In this document: positions 45,612 to 57,655 of the stretch, in pieces
Position numbering within the stretch: the stretch's first letter is position 1
How the letters are laid out: every line of letters starts with the position of its first letter
Assembly: GCA_029532415.1 (NCBI GenBank)
Contig: JAQOTA010000071.1
Location: 1,674,001-1,738,000, forward strand
Length of the DNA stretch: 64,000 bases
Reading direction: 5' to 3'
DNA from: Marasmius tenuissimus
Lineage: Eukaryota; Basidiomycota; Agaricomycetes; Agaricales; Marasmiaceae
Made by a program: the position numbers and the translations under genes
Notes under the pieces: model-generated
The model's database searches: none
The model's input: only the letters and a program-made list of their open reading frames with translations
Told to the model about the DNA's origin: nothing

Positions 45612-45932
45612 TGTTGAATCTGTGGACTATAATTAGATCCTGGTATATCTGTAGTCCCAGTTCACTTTTCCTGCTCTGTATTATGCAGGACAATGCATTT
45701 GCTATTGTTCCATTCTTCATTGTTCATTATGGTCATATGTACAATTTCTATTGTTCTCCTTATGTGGTATTTACTATTGTCTCTACATGTATATAAGCTT
45801 GTAGTTCTCTACTTGAATCTACAGTGTCCTAGACTTTCTATGTCTTGCCTCTACCTCTCTAAACTTCTTTCTGATAGGTAGTAGTGTAGCCATGTTGTAG
45901 TCCTCTGTGCTAGGCGTCATGCCAGCTCATCA
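45612..45932 (+). repeat. LTR-C, 5' LTR of the third copia family (copia-C)
   Basis: 321 bp, TGTTGAATCTG..GCTCATCA, followed at once by GGCTATGGGCCCC, a one-mismatch version of the copia-1 half-tRNA PBS. Same length as the solo LTR-C at 54800. The purine tract in front of it means it may also have served as a 3' LTR. Confidence 0.82.
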
Positions 45933-46194
45933 GGCTATGGGCCCCCCGACTACAACAACAAGTGCCCCTAGGCTGCTGTCATTGGCTAGCTAGGCTAGAC
46001 CTTCATGTTGCCATCGACCTCTTAATTGAGTGCTCGATCTATGGCATTGATGTATGTCCTTCGATGACATTGGATTTGAAGGATCCAATGCTCCTTGTTG
46101 AGCATAGCGCCTTTATGGCTGCTCCCTGTGTTGATTAAGACACATACTGATGCTGTCTTTTCTAGATCCAACACCCACCTAACCTCTTACTACC

Positions 46195-47640
46195 ATGTTC
46201 GACGTTAAGAAATACTTCTCTGGTCGCTTCAATGGCACCAACTTCAAACACACCTACTACAGCAAAATGGAAGCCGTAACTAGGACCCAGGGTCTCTATG
46301 GTCATCTCACCGGCGGCAAACCACGTCCCTCTGTGCCTCTTGGCCATGTCACTAGCCCCAAAGAGGTTACTCCTGTTGTCCGTGACACCGTCACTCCTGA
46401 GGAGTATGCCACATGACAGAAGGAGAGCCTTACCTGGGACTTTTGTTTTTTTTTTTTTTTTTTTTTTTGAATCATATTCTTATATACCGGTGTACGAACA
46501 CAGTCTGGTCGCTATATACAAATGCAGCATCCCACAAATGCGTAATAACTAAATCCCCTGCTAGAAAGGAGGTGCGCCTCGATAAGAACCGCCCCTCAGA
46601 ACGTATCCACAGTGTTTCCCCCACACTATGTGGTAGATAGGGTTGTATCATCATGGGCTCAGACACACTGGTGCCCCCAGCTCCCACGTCCTTCACCCCC
46701 ACCACCTAGGCCTGGTAGCAAGGGCCCGCACACCCCTCTGGAGAGTCTACGGGGAGCTAATACCAGCACATCAGCCCAGATCACTTACCCGATTCCTTCA
46801 GCTTCTGCTTGGGAGGGAAAGGCAAATGCCCTAGGGTTTGCCTTCAGGTAAGCTATCAGGCCTGGAAGCCGATGAAGCGACTTTCCACGCTCTAGTTCTG
46901 AGCATCGGTGAAGTACGTGTGCCCTGGTACCAGGTTCCACACCGCACAAGCAGGATAGATCTGCCTGAATATTAAACCGCTGGTAGTACTCTCCAATCGG
47001 TGCGTGCCCCAGGATGCATCGGGTCATTCTGGTTGTCAATGAAAGTGACCCTGCGGCCAACTTTAACCATGTCCCTCCCTTGAGGTACGATGGCTGGAGA
47101 GGGCGATCTTTTAGATCGTGTAGCTCGTAAAAGTGCCTGCCTCTATATGATGGGTCCTGGAAGCGCGATACCCACGCATCCTGGCCTGCTTTCGTGGCTT
47201 CTGCCTTACCTGGGACAAGGAAGATCTCCAGCTCATGGGGATTATCCAGATCACCACTACCAAGGAGGTCTTCAATCTTATCAAGGATTTGAACGCCCAG
47301 AAGGCCTGGGAACAGTTGAATGATACCTATGGCGAGCCTACCTTGTCTGCCATCTATGGCAACTTTGTTAAACTCATTTCTTTCAGACTCACCCCCAGTC
47401 ACCCCCAGGCCGGCATCACCAAGTTCAAATCCTACATCGAATGACTTGCTGAGGTAGGAGTGGTTCTCCCTGAGTTGATCAAGGCCCTCTTGCTCATTGC
47501 CACTATTCCTGCCAAATGGGACGCCACATCCTCTAAGTCCCTTCATGACTACGCTAGGGATCCTGAGGATGTTAATGCCCTCACTGTCTCTGTCGTCCAC
47601 AATGCCATCATGATCAAACACAACGCTTCTTTCTCAGGTG
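46195..47640 (+). pseudogene. copia-C gag, interrupted by LINE-b and cut off before LINE-c
   Basis: Starts MFDVKKYFSGRFNGTNFKH and continues, after removal of LINE-b, through KEDLQLMGIIQITTTKEVF, AWEQLNDTYGEPTLSAIYG, a stop, and LAEVGVVLPELIKALLLI to VHNAIMIKHNASFSG. This is the UBN2-type Gag of copia elements. In-frame TGA codons at 46414 and about 47442 interrupt it; the second fits a CGA-to-TGA change. Everything downstream of gag is missing. Confidence 0.75.
46441..47202 (-). mobile_element. LINE-b, 5'-truncated LINE inside copia-C gag
   Basis: Oligo(T) start, 3' UTR, then the ORF2 C-terminus on the minus strand. A perfect 14-bp duplication GCCTTACCTGGGAC flanks it (46427-46440 and 47203-47216). 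It is truncated within one or two bases of the LINE-a truncation point (the GTGGCTTC word). Confidence 0.93.
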
Positions 47641-47752
47641 CTTCCATCATCTACCCGTGGGAACTACTAGTTGCTGCAACCCGAAAAACGTTCTACACTA
47701 CACAGATCGAATCTGAACTATCAGAAAGCACCAACACAATCCGAATAACCAT

Positions 47753-49621
47753 ATGTCACTGCCTGGTAGCCGCCAGGGGCGGGGAGGGGTGCGATCTCGC
47801 CCCCCGACCCGCGCAAGCACTCCACATCCACAGCCCGAATCCGATGACCCTCTCCTTGCTAATGCTGGGGAGGGGTCTGCACCCAGTGCCCGGGACAGAT
47901 ATCTAACAAATGTCCCCGCCCCACGGCATGCTCAGTCCATGAGCAGCCGCAGATCTGCCTCAGTTGCTAGTCCCCGAGAGCAAACTCCCCTGCCACAGGA
48001 TGAAGAAATGCCCCTTCCTCCTCGCGACACTGCATCACCTGAGCCGCCAGTTGAATCCTCTTTCCTAAGCCTAGTAATGTCTCCTGGAGATGTAGGGGGG
48101 GATTTCGAAGTAGCCGCGCATGCAATCACTGCCATCACAGACTGGATCCAGCTGTCTGAGTCCGAGCCTGAAATTCACATTGCAACCTTGATGCTGCAAC
48201 GTCTTCACAGCAGTACCACATCCTTATCCAGCCTCATCGCAGGCCGGATTCTCGAAGAGGCCACCATCCGGCAGCAATCTCGCATCCAGAACAGCTCTGC
48301 GCTACCCCACAGCTCCTCCCCTCTTCACATCGACCACCAGACAATGGAGGAAGATGACACAGTCCTCATCCCACATAGAACCGAGCCCACTGGTGATAAT
48401 GGGAATAAACCAGTTCGAACGGGCCCAAGGCCGCTCCCGAAACGTCCTACAGTGCCATTCCAGCGTCCTAATCCAAGGGGACCTCCCCCGAGAATCAACT
48501 TGGCCACTAAGCCTAAACCCACCACTCCATACTCCTTTGCTGCAGCGGCGAGAAGGGGAAGAGAGTGACGAGCACCTGCTGCGCTGGCACAGGCAAACGC
48601 GTCAGCGTCGGCCGAGACACCGGGTAGGCCCGGACCCGCCATCTCCGGAAATCCTGGGCCCACCAAAAGGCCCCGGACTACTCCGAAATTCACTACACCC
48701 GGACCAACCCGGAAACAGGTCCTGGTGTCCTTCCCCAAGGATGTTGGGGTGCCAGAAATGAGCCTCAACCTCCTCACTACCACTGTGAACGCTGCCCTGC
48801 GCAGCGCGCAGCATTCTCTTAAGGTCCTGGCCACAACTCGTGCATATGAGGGCTGGGCACTTGCTACAAGCAGTGTTGCTGATGAAAGCGCACTGAACAT
48901 TATCCGTGGGAGGGTTCTGGACCTCGTGCCGGACAGATACAAGGAGTCCCATTGGGTTGGGCTCCCTACTTCGACGTCGTATCTTAAGATTATCGACGTG
49001 CCCTATTCCAAGGACATCATGTCAGGTGACCGCATCACTGCTTCAGATGTGAAGAATGCCATAGCGCAATCGCCTCTGAACAACGACTTTACATTCACGG
49101 GGCTGCCTCGGGTGGTCCGGAACTCCGCTAAGAGCACCACTTGTACGGTGTTCTTCAATATCTGGGATTCTCAGTCAGGAACCCGTGCAAAGTGTCTCTT
49201 GGATAAGCCAATACACATCCAAGGGCGCAACTGTTTGGTTCGATCTACTCCAGCCAGTCCAGGCATCCCCTTGTGCCAGAAATGCTACAGGTGGGGCCAC
49301 CCTAGTTCTGCATGCCGCGCTCCGCAGCAGTGATGTCCCAAATGTAGCGGCCCCCACAAAGCTGATGAGCATCGGCTTGTTGCAGGCTGTTGCAAGGGTA
49401 ACCCAAAGGCGAACCCGCCTATTCCTCCTACTGACGAAGATGAACCATGTCCTCATACGCTGGTATGCCCTAATTGTAGGGGCAATCACTCCGCAACTGA
49501 AAGGGCTTGCCCCTTCTGGCGCCATCGCTTTGATCGAGTCTGGATCGAAGCCAAATATGCTGAGGTACGTGAACGCAGTTCTGGTACAAGGCCCATCGCT
49601 CAAACCCCACGTCTAGCTTAA
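47753..49621 (+). pseudogene. LINE-c ORF1 (Gag-like, CCHC zinc knuckles), with internal stops
   Basis: One frame from ATG 47753 to TAA 49619-49621, broken by in-frame TGA at 48566 and 49331. The N-terminal 270 residues are Pro/Ser/Arg-rich. Then comes a folded region (VLVSFPKDVGVPEMSLNLLT, TFTGLPRVVRNSAKSTTC) and zinc knuckles CQKCYRWGHPSSAC and CPNCRGNHSATERAC with a less regular one between. Such proteins coat the element RNA. The second TGA falls just before the middle knuckle. The terminal TAA overlaps the ORF2 ATG as TAATG. Confidence 0.8.
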
Positions 49622-52600
49622 TGTCTGAGACACTAGGGATAAGAGTCTTAAGTTTTAACATCGCTAAGAACTACATGTATCTTGATGTACTGCTCGCGGA
49701 GTTGAAAGACCGTTTTGACATCCTGTTTATCCAAGAACCGCCTTGGCGGCTCATAAGACACGCACCATCCGCTAAGGACCCGGAAGGGGAGAGAGTGGTG
49801 GGCGCGCCAAATCACCCATCTTGGACAGTAATGATCCGTCCAGAGAAAGATGAGGGAGATCGCCCGAGAGTAGCCACATACGTCTCCAAGAGACTGGCTG
49901 CCCTCAGGCCTGCAATGCGCAGGGATGTCATTGACCACCGCGATGTACTAGTCATGTCTCTGTTCTACAGAGGTGAAACTGAATGTCTAGCCAATGTCTA
50001 CTCTGATGACAATGGGACCGCTATCCGACTTCTGCAAGATAAAGCGGGTAGCATGCCTTCACTTTCGCTTATGGCGGGTGATTTCAACTGCCATTCCCCG
50101 GAATGGGACCCAGGCGTCTCGCAGCGCCGGGGCATGGTGGCAGCACTGCTGGAAACAGCGGGGGAACTTGGAGTGTCCAGGGCTGGGTATATAAATCCAG
50201 GGCCGACCTTCATATCACAGACACAAGGGCTTAGGGAGTCTGTTCTAGACCTAGTGTTTGTCAAATCTACTCTCTCATTGGCAATTTTGGCCACGAGGGA
50301 GACAGAACTGCAGGGACCATCGGATCACATCCCGGTTTCTGTAACACTAGATATGGGAGACATCCCAGAAATACATCGTCGCACCCTCCCTAAAGGAGGG
50401 GAGGAGGAAGATAAATTCCTAGGCGATATAATTGATGGACTCCAGGCATTAACGTGGCCGGAGCCTCAAACAGCAGGGGATGGATCAGCCATGGCAGCTG
50501 AAATGGCCTCGGTATTCTCAAAAGCATGGGATGTGCATTCAAAGGCCTCCCGTGTCACTAAATTTTCGAAGCCCTGGTGGTCTGAAGAGTGCTCTGATGC
50601 CCTTCAGGCCTACAGGGATGAAAGGTCCCAGGATAACTGGACCGAGTTTAGGAGGGTCATCCGAACCTCCAAATGCAAGTTCTTTGACACGAGAATCAAT
50701 GAGGTTGCTGTATCTAACAAGCGCCCTTGGGATCTAATGGAATGGATCCAATAGCGCAAGTTACCACCAGTGGAGGCCATCCAATACAATGGACAGCCGT
50801 GCCATGATCTTGATGATCTGTGGAGAGGTCTCCATGGAACATACAACTCTGCATCGGGAAGGGAAGTAGACCTTTCTGTGCTTGATCAGCTAGAACCTAT
50901 GACAGAACGAAGTTGGTCTAGATTCAGCAATGCAGAGCTCGGGGATGCGTTACAGGCATGCTCAAGCATCTCGTCACCAGGGCCCGACCATCTTACATGG
51001 GCCCACCTCAAAGTCATTCTGTTGCAGCCAGAATGTGCCCATCGTATATCAATGCTTGCGGATGCATGCATTAATATCGGCTGCTGGCCAACTCACTTCA
51101 AGGAGTCGGTCTCAGTTAATATCCCAAAGCCCAACAAGCCTTCATACTCCACCCCAAAGTCATTCCGGCCCATCGTGCTGCTGAATACTGTGGGCAAACT
51201 TAGAGAGAAGATGATTTCCAATTGACTTCAATTCGACATGATCAAGTTTGATCTTGTGCACCCCAACCAGTTTGGGGGAGTCCGCCAACGGTCCACAGGG
51301 GATGCAGGCACCTACCTAACCCACCTAGTGAGAGCTGGGTGGGCAAAGGGGGAGATGACAAGCATTGTCGCTTTTGACATTGCTCAATTCTTCCCATCGC
51401 TCAACCACGATGTGCTACTACACATACTGAGTAAATTCGGATTCTCCCACAAGTTGATTGGATTCTTTCCCTCCTACCTTGCAGGGCAGACCACCAGATA
51501 TAGGTGGAACCTGTTCGAATCAGGGCCTAATGAAGCAGATGTGGGAGTGGGACAGGGCTCTGCCCTGTCTCCAGTCCTGTCATCGATATACATAGCACCT
51601 ATAATGAAGGTGTACGAAATCAGAGCTCGGGAGGTGTCGTTGAACATCACCCTCCTCTCTTATGTGGACGATGGCACTGTGGTAGCCCAATCCAAATCGC
51701 TAGACGATGACAACCATTCCCTTAAGAGGGCATATGGGATCCTATACGCCTTGTTCACGGCGGTAGGATTGATATTGGAGCACGATAAAACCGAGCTCTT
51801 TCACTTTAGCAGGGCCAGGGATCGATACGACCCACCCCTAGACTTGGAGTTTGCCCCGTACACGGGGAACACTCCGCTTCAACCCAAAGAGACCTGGCGG
51901 TACCTGGGGTTCTATTTTGATCGCAAATTGCTGTTCCATGAGCATGTGCGATACTACTCTACCAAGGCTCTCACTACTGTACAGTCAATGAGAATGCTCG
52001 GTAACTCAACCAGGGGGCTTTCAGCCCTTCATAAAAGGCTTCTATACCCTGCATGTGTGATACCAATCGCCACGTACGGATTTAGACTATGGTTCTTTGA
52101 AGGATCTAGGAGCAAAACCGCCTCTACTTAGGGGAACACAAGTCAAAGACGCCACCCCGCATCCCAAGTCATTGGCCACTCTGACGGAAGCAGTCCGGAA
52201 GAAGGTCAAAGGCACAGTTATGGAGATCGACAAGGTCTCCACTAAGCTCACCGAGGAGTTTGATCCCACACACGAGGATGCAAACCCTGGCAACAGATTG
52301 CGGGACAGGTATCCTGACCGCATTACATTCACTGAACAAGCCAAGGACAAGGAGAAGTCCGAGTCTGAAAGCCTAGCTGAGTGGATAGTATTCCTTGATC
52401 GGAAACTCGAGCTACTCGAAGAGGATCCGGATACGGTTGTTGCAGCTACCGACGCCTCGGTGCCGCAAAACCCTAGACATCAGGCTGTTTCAGCGGCCAT
52501 GATATACAGAAGCGGAGACCTAGTTCACCAGACCAGGTACGCTTCAGGTGTTGTTACAGCTCCGGACGCAGAGCTCTATGCTATACGGGTGGCGATTTCC

Positions 52601-53311
52601 TACATGGCTATGTCATGCGGGGAAAGCCGCCATCTTGTATTATTTACGGATTGCATTGCTGCAGCAAAGCGGGCAATTGACCCGTCCATACACTCAGGAC
52701 AGAGTCACTCTCTGACTGTGTGTAGGGCGCTATCTGACTGGTTTGCAGGAGGAGATGACCGTAAGGTCACCTTCATCCAGGTACCTTCGAAAGCGAAATG
52801 GAGTATTCACCAGCTCGCTCATGAATTTGTCAGAGGACTGCCCCCCGTAGGCGTGGGGGCAGTGCCCCAAACATCGCTGGATAGGCTTCGGCAAGAAGCC
52901 ACAAAAGCAGGGCAGGATGCGTGGGTATCACGCTTCCAAGACCCATCATACAGAGGCAGGCACTTTTACGAGCTACAGGATCTTAAAGATCGGCCTCTCC
53001 AGCCATCGTACCTTAAGGGAGGGACATGGTTAAAGTTGGCCGCAGGGTTGCTTTCATTGACAACCAGAATGACCCGGTGCATTCTGGGGCACGCACCGAT
53101 TGGAGAGTACTACCAGCGGTTTAATATTCAGGCAGATCTATCCTGCTTGTGCGGTGTGGAACCTGGTACCAGGGCACACGTACTTCACCGATGCTCAGAA
53201 CTAGAGCGTGGAAATTTGCTTCATCGGCTTCCGGGCCTGATAGCTTATTTGAAGGCAAACCCTCGGGCGTTTGCCTTCCCCTCCCAAGCAGAAGCAGAAG
53301 GAGTTGGGTAA
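49621..53311 (+). pseudogene. LINE-c ORF2 (endonuclease, reverse transcriptase, RNase H), disrupted
   Basis: The endonuclease domain (49621 to about 50350) has FIQEPPWR, MAGDFNCHSPEWD and GPSDHIPVSV. The reverse transcriptase (about 50900-52090) has HPNQFGGVRQRSTGDAG, GVGQGSALSPVLSSIY and SYVDDGTVV. Stops TAG at 50752 and TGA at 51223 are in frame; the second fits Arg CGA in a MISN-LQFD context. Near 52097 the reading switches frame from FFEGSRSKTA to KDLGAKPP, suggesting an internal deletion of the RT-RNase H connector. RNase H follows (AATDASVP, DAELYAIRVAIS, FTDCIAAAKRA), then a Cys/His tail CLCGVEPGTRAHVLHRC. It ends at TAA 53309-53311. Confidence 0.85.
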
Positions 53312-53703
53312 GTCATATGGGCTGATGTGCTGGTATTAGCTCCCTGTAGACTCTCCGGAGGGGTGTGCGGGCTCTTGCTGCCAGGCCTAGGGGGCGGGGG
53401 TGAAGGACGTGGGAGCAGGGGGCACCAGTGTGTCTGAGCCCATGATGATGTAACCCTATTTACCACATAGTGTTGGGGAAACACTGTGGATACGTTCTGA
53501 GGAGCAGTTCTCATCGAGGCGCACCTCCTTTCTAGTGGGGGATCTAGTTATTACGCATTTGTGGGATGCTGCATTTGTATATAGCGACCAGACTGTGTTT
53601 GTACACCGGTATATAAGAATATGATTCAAAAAAAAAAAAAAAAAAAAAAAAAAAGACAGAAACCCTCCACAAGATTTGTGAAATTCGAGTCCTCACAAAT
53701 CTT

Positions 53704-56700
53704 CTATATAAAGTTCCCCTCTTTGACCGAGGTGCATGTACATACCTCAAGCATGGCATCTGAAAGCTTCTCTACTTCCATGGGTTTTGTGCAAACACCA
53801 CAGGTTTCAACAATTGTGAGAAACACTTCAACAAGATGTACAAGACATCCCTCATCTTTGTTGACTGTGATACTGTTACTCAGTTTGAGAAGGAAAGTCT
53901 GTAACAAGGGGAAACAGACAGGTTTCTGTTCATTGTTACAGCCATGTAGAGTGAAAATGGCCAGCAAAGCAAACAGCGCAGACACAGTATCAGAAAACAC
54001 CACCCAGTCCTCGGGTGATATCTTGACTGTCAACAAGCTCAAGACTGTACAGTTGACAGCTGCCCATACCCAATAATGCACATCTTTGTTTTCTATCTAG
54101 AGCAAACTTGACAACCTCAGTGTGAGGGAAGTCAAGGAACAGGTCTCCAAGAGCCCTGGCAAGGAAGACAAAAGCCCTGCTGGGTAGTCAACTTTGTTAA
54201 GGTCCAGGTGAAGAGATGTTAGCCTCAGAGCAATGATGTTGACAGGATCCAAGTCACAAGTGCCTGTAAATTTGTAACACAGGCGCAGTGAAGTGACACA
54301 CTCCAAGTACATGCAACAACTACTGTGCTTGGGTGAGCTCTTCTGCAGACAGACAGAAACTGTCAATGTACACAGTTTGTTGCACTTCACAACTATGTTA
54401 CGGAGGGTATGGACCAGGATGAAATACTCAGAGCAGTGAAGATGTTGAAGAGTTGATGGTAGCACAACAGGTAAGGACAGCGGCATCCAACCCGCCATCT
54501 AATTCAAGCTATTGGTATGAATAGATGACAAAAGGGGTTGTATAATTGAGCAAGGTCAACCGTCAAAGGTGGGGAAAGGACAGAGGGACTGGGAATTGGA
54601 TGTCAGTTATGATTGTTACACTGAGTTGAAGGACTTTGCATTTGGCAAAGAGTCCAGATAGGACAGTATAACAACCCAAACCTAAATGGTCTCTGTGCAA
54701 CATAACCAATGCTAGGTTGAGTGGTGTGTCTCCAATACACTTAAACTAGCGGTTTACCCATGTGGTACCCACACGGGCGAACTTGTGTGCTCTCCCTGAT
54801 GATGAGCCGGTATGATGCCTAGTGCAGAGGACTACAACATGGCTACACTACTACTTACCAGTGAGGAGTTTAGAGAGATAGAAGCGAGATGTAGAAGCTC
54901 AAGCACACTGTCGATTCAGGTAGAGAACTACGAGCTTATATACATGAAGATACAATAGAGTTACCATATAAGGACGACAATAGAAATTGTACATATGAGC
55001 ATAGTGAACAATGAAGAATAGAACAATAGCAAATGCATTATCCCGCATAATACAATGGCGGGAAGTATGAACCGGGACTTTGGATATACTGGGATCTAAT
55101 TATAGTCCACAGATTCAACACCTGGGTCAATGTAAAAAGCTACGTACAGCACTACACCAGTGGCAATCAATGACCTGCAGACATGGAGTGAGCCCGTTCG
55201 GATCATAGAATGCTTGTTGCCCCACCTTCAGCAAGCTCCTTGAATCCTTTCTGCTCACAATGTGAAATTCATTTATTGCACCTTTCCCTTGGTAGTACTG
55301 TAGGGTCTGACAACCATGATTTGAGGATGAATAAGCGACTCCAAATGCGATCAAAGTCGGTACCGCAACCTATACCAGTTCTGGCCCTCACAGACAATCA
55401 GTGGTAGGGAAATAGTTTTTCTTACCTTTCATCAAGCAACATCGCTGCTCGGACTCCAGAGGCCCTGAATCCACCTGTACTGGAATCTGACCATGAGCAG
55501 GAAGGAAGCTCATCAAACTGAACGCTAACAAGACCATCCAACAGGGCCCTGTAACATACCTGCTGCCCCTCACATGCTTTCAACATGGTAGTCTGTCTCC
55601 GAGAGTTCGGGGGTATAGTCACAGGTGTCCGGCGGTTCCTAACATCAGCTCAAACTTGGACATTGTGACAAGGGATTAGGACGCCTACATCAAGCCACGT
55701 CCAACTTTAAGTCCCGATGCTCTCTCCACTGACCCGAGTCACCCAACTGCACATGCCAGAGGTTTGGTGATTGATCTGCAAGATCTGCAATCCCAATTCC
55801 CCATGATAAAAGATCCAGAGTTTCAAACTTGAGAGGATTTGGAGGCTACAGATGGACACTTTGACCAAATTCCTGCAAACTTTGCATCCAATACATACAA
55901 ATTGGAATCGACACAAGGGAGGCGGCCTGGTGAAACATAATGTTTCCTGTTTATTCACGACACAGTGTCAAGCTCAAATATTCACTGTATGCTCCTTGTT
56001 CAGGGGGGTCTTATGAGAGCTCATATCCCGTCATAAGAGCACGTGATCTCAAGTCAAATGTAAATTGCTACCTGCATTTCCCTAGTTCATTCAACTATTC
56101 ATCCCACCAAGTATTAATTAATATGGGATGCACGAAACTTACTTTATTGTATCATTGAACCCCTCAGTTAGATATCACTCTCGCAAACCCCCATCTCTCT
56201 GGATTCTATATAGCAGAGATGTCAGGCACATAAAATCAAGTTCAAGGTTGCCGTACTTACTACTCACCCAATCTCAATCATGATAGACAAGTATTCCACA
56301 AAATCCTGGTCCTAATGAGTCCCCATCTTCCTCAAGCCCTTCCAAGCTCCAGAACTGCAATGCATCAAGCCCATGTTATCCCAAATCTACCATGATCGGT
56401 CAGCTGCAGCGACGACTGACACAAGCTGGAAGGTTTGCTTCACCAACTTACCTTGACCTACCACCTGATTCTTGTTATCCACGGTGTGTATGTCCCAAGA
56501 CCCTTGGTCCTGATATCTGCATAGAAAAAAGAGTGTTCACGTATGGTTCGCAAGGGGAAAGTGGTGCAATCAATAGTCCCTGAAGTAGACGAGGTTGGAG
56601 GTTGATGAAACTGAGTATCTCCATGAGTGCTGTGCATGAACCGATGGGTTAGAGAAGGTGAGGATCAATGTGCAGTGGGTTACCTGTGAATGAACCCATC

Positions 56701-57631
56701 CCCTGACACGTCAAAGTCAAATCGGTCAAATCCCTTATTCCTTCCCTGACAACTTGGTTCAAGAAGAGTGGAAAAAACTTGAAAAGAAGACTTTGTTGAG
56801 CTTCAACGTCACACCCGTCACTGCAAACACCAAGTTTACCCACCACATATGTAAAATTCATGACAATATTCACGCCAGAACTGGACGAGACCAGTCAAAA
56901 TATAGAAATTGATGTCATGACAACATAGAACAAGCCTACACAGCTGGCCATATATGATAAGCCACGTACTGACATTGCAGCCTTGACAGCAGCCACTCTG
57001 AAGCTTGAGGACACCTTAGTGCCAGATGCGGCCTGTTCGTGCTACCGCCCATGGAGTAAAAGCAGTTCTGAGTGCAATAAAATGAATAGTGAGGAATGGC
57101 CATTCATGATCTCCATCTGATCCCAGATCCAATCAGTATTATTGACGTTATTATTCATGGTCAGTACACAGTGGGAATTCTGACCACCACACACCCTGAC
57201 CCTAAGCTTACCCTTGCTATGAAGAGGCCTCTTGACGGTACGTTGTGCATATCATTGTCAACTGAGATCAGGAAGTGTGGTTGGTAATCCTTTTCAGCCA
57301 CAAACGGGATGCTAGCCAGGCCAAAAATGGATTGCCATATCTCCAGAGGCACTTTGCGAATCACAGATACAACATTCAACTGAGCCAAGAAGTGGACTTT
57401 GTGTGCCTCATGTTGGTTGAGCACTTCCTTTTTCAGATGCTTGAGGGCATGCAGTACAGCATCATACTGTTGCAGTACAGATGCATCTTCCCTGATATGA
57501 AGTTGATGTTGACGAACCTCCATATTAGGGAGATTATGGATGCCAGAACCATGAAGGACATGCAATGGAATTGCAGGACTTTTTTCAAACATTAACAACT
57601 TGTTGCAATGTTCACAGAGAGCGATTTTCAT
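53704..57631 (-). pseudogene. F-box/LRR-like gene debris, split by an LTR
   Basis: Minus-strand fragments lie in a consistent order: 57631-57161 with VRQHQLHIREDASVLQQYDA and VIRKVPLEIWQSIFGLA, the heptad-like region plus F-box start typical of agaricomycete F-box proteins; then 56873-56649, 55958-55707, and 54498-53704, the last with leucine-rich LTSLHLDLNKV, LLETCSLTSLTLRLSSLL. Frames are broken and an LTR-C copy sits between them, so it is dead. Whether all pieces come from one gene is inferred from order and strand. Confidence 0.45.
54800..55120 (-). repeat. Solo LTR-C (321 bp)
   Basis: Minus-strand TGTTGAATCTG..GGCTCATCA, matching the LTR at 45612 over its full length with scattered differences. 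Flanked by CCTGA and CCTGG, a 5-bp duplication with one later change. It lies within the F-box debris. Confidence 0.82.
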
Positions 57632-57655
57632 GTCTTCCTTTCAAGGTAAAAGCTT

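Larger units (their letters stand above)
47641..53654 (+). mobile_element. LINE-c, nearly full-length Tad1-like non-LTR retrotransposon
   Basis: About 6 kb with a Gag-like ORF1, an ORF2 with endonuclease, reverse transcriptase and RNase H, and a 27-base poly(A) tail (53628-53654). The presence of an RNase H domain and a CCHC-bearing ORF1 in a fungus points to the Tad1 clade. The 5' boundary lies somewhere between 47640 and 47750 and no 5' target duplication was found. The element carries several stops and one apparent internal deletion, so it is not autonomous. Confidence 0.85.
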
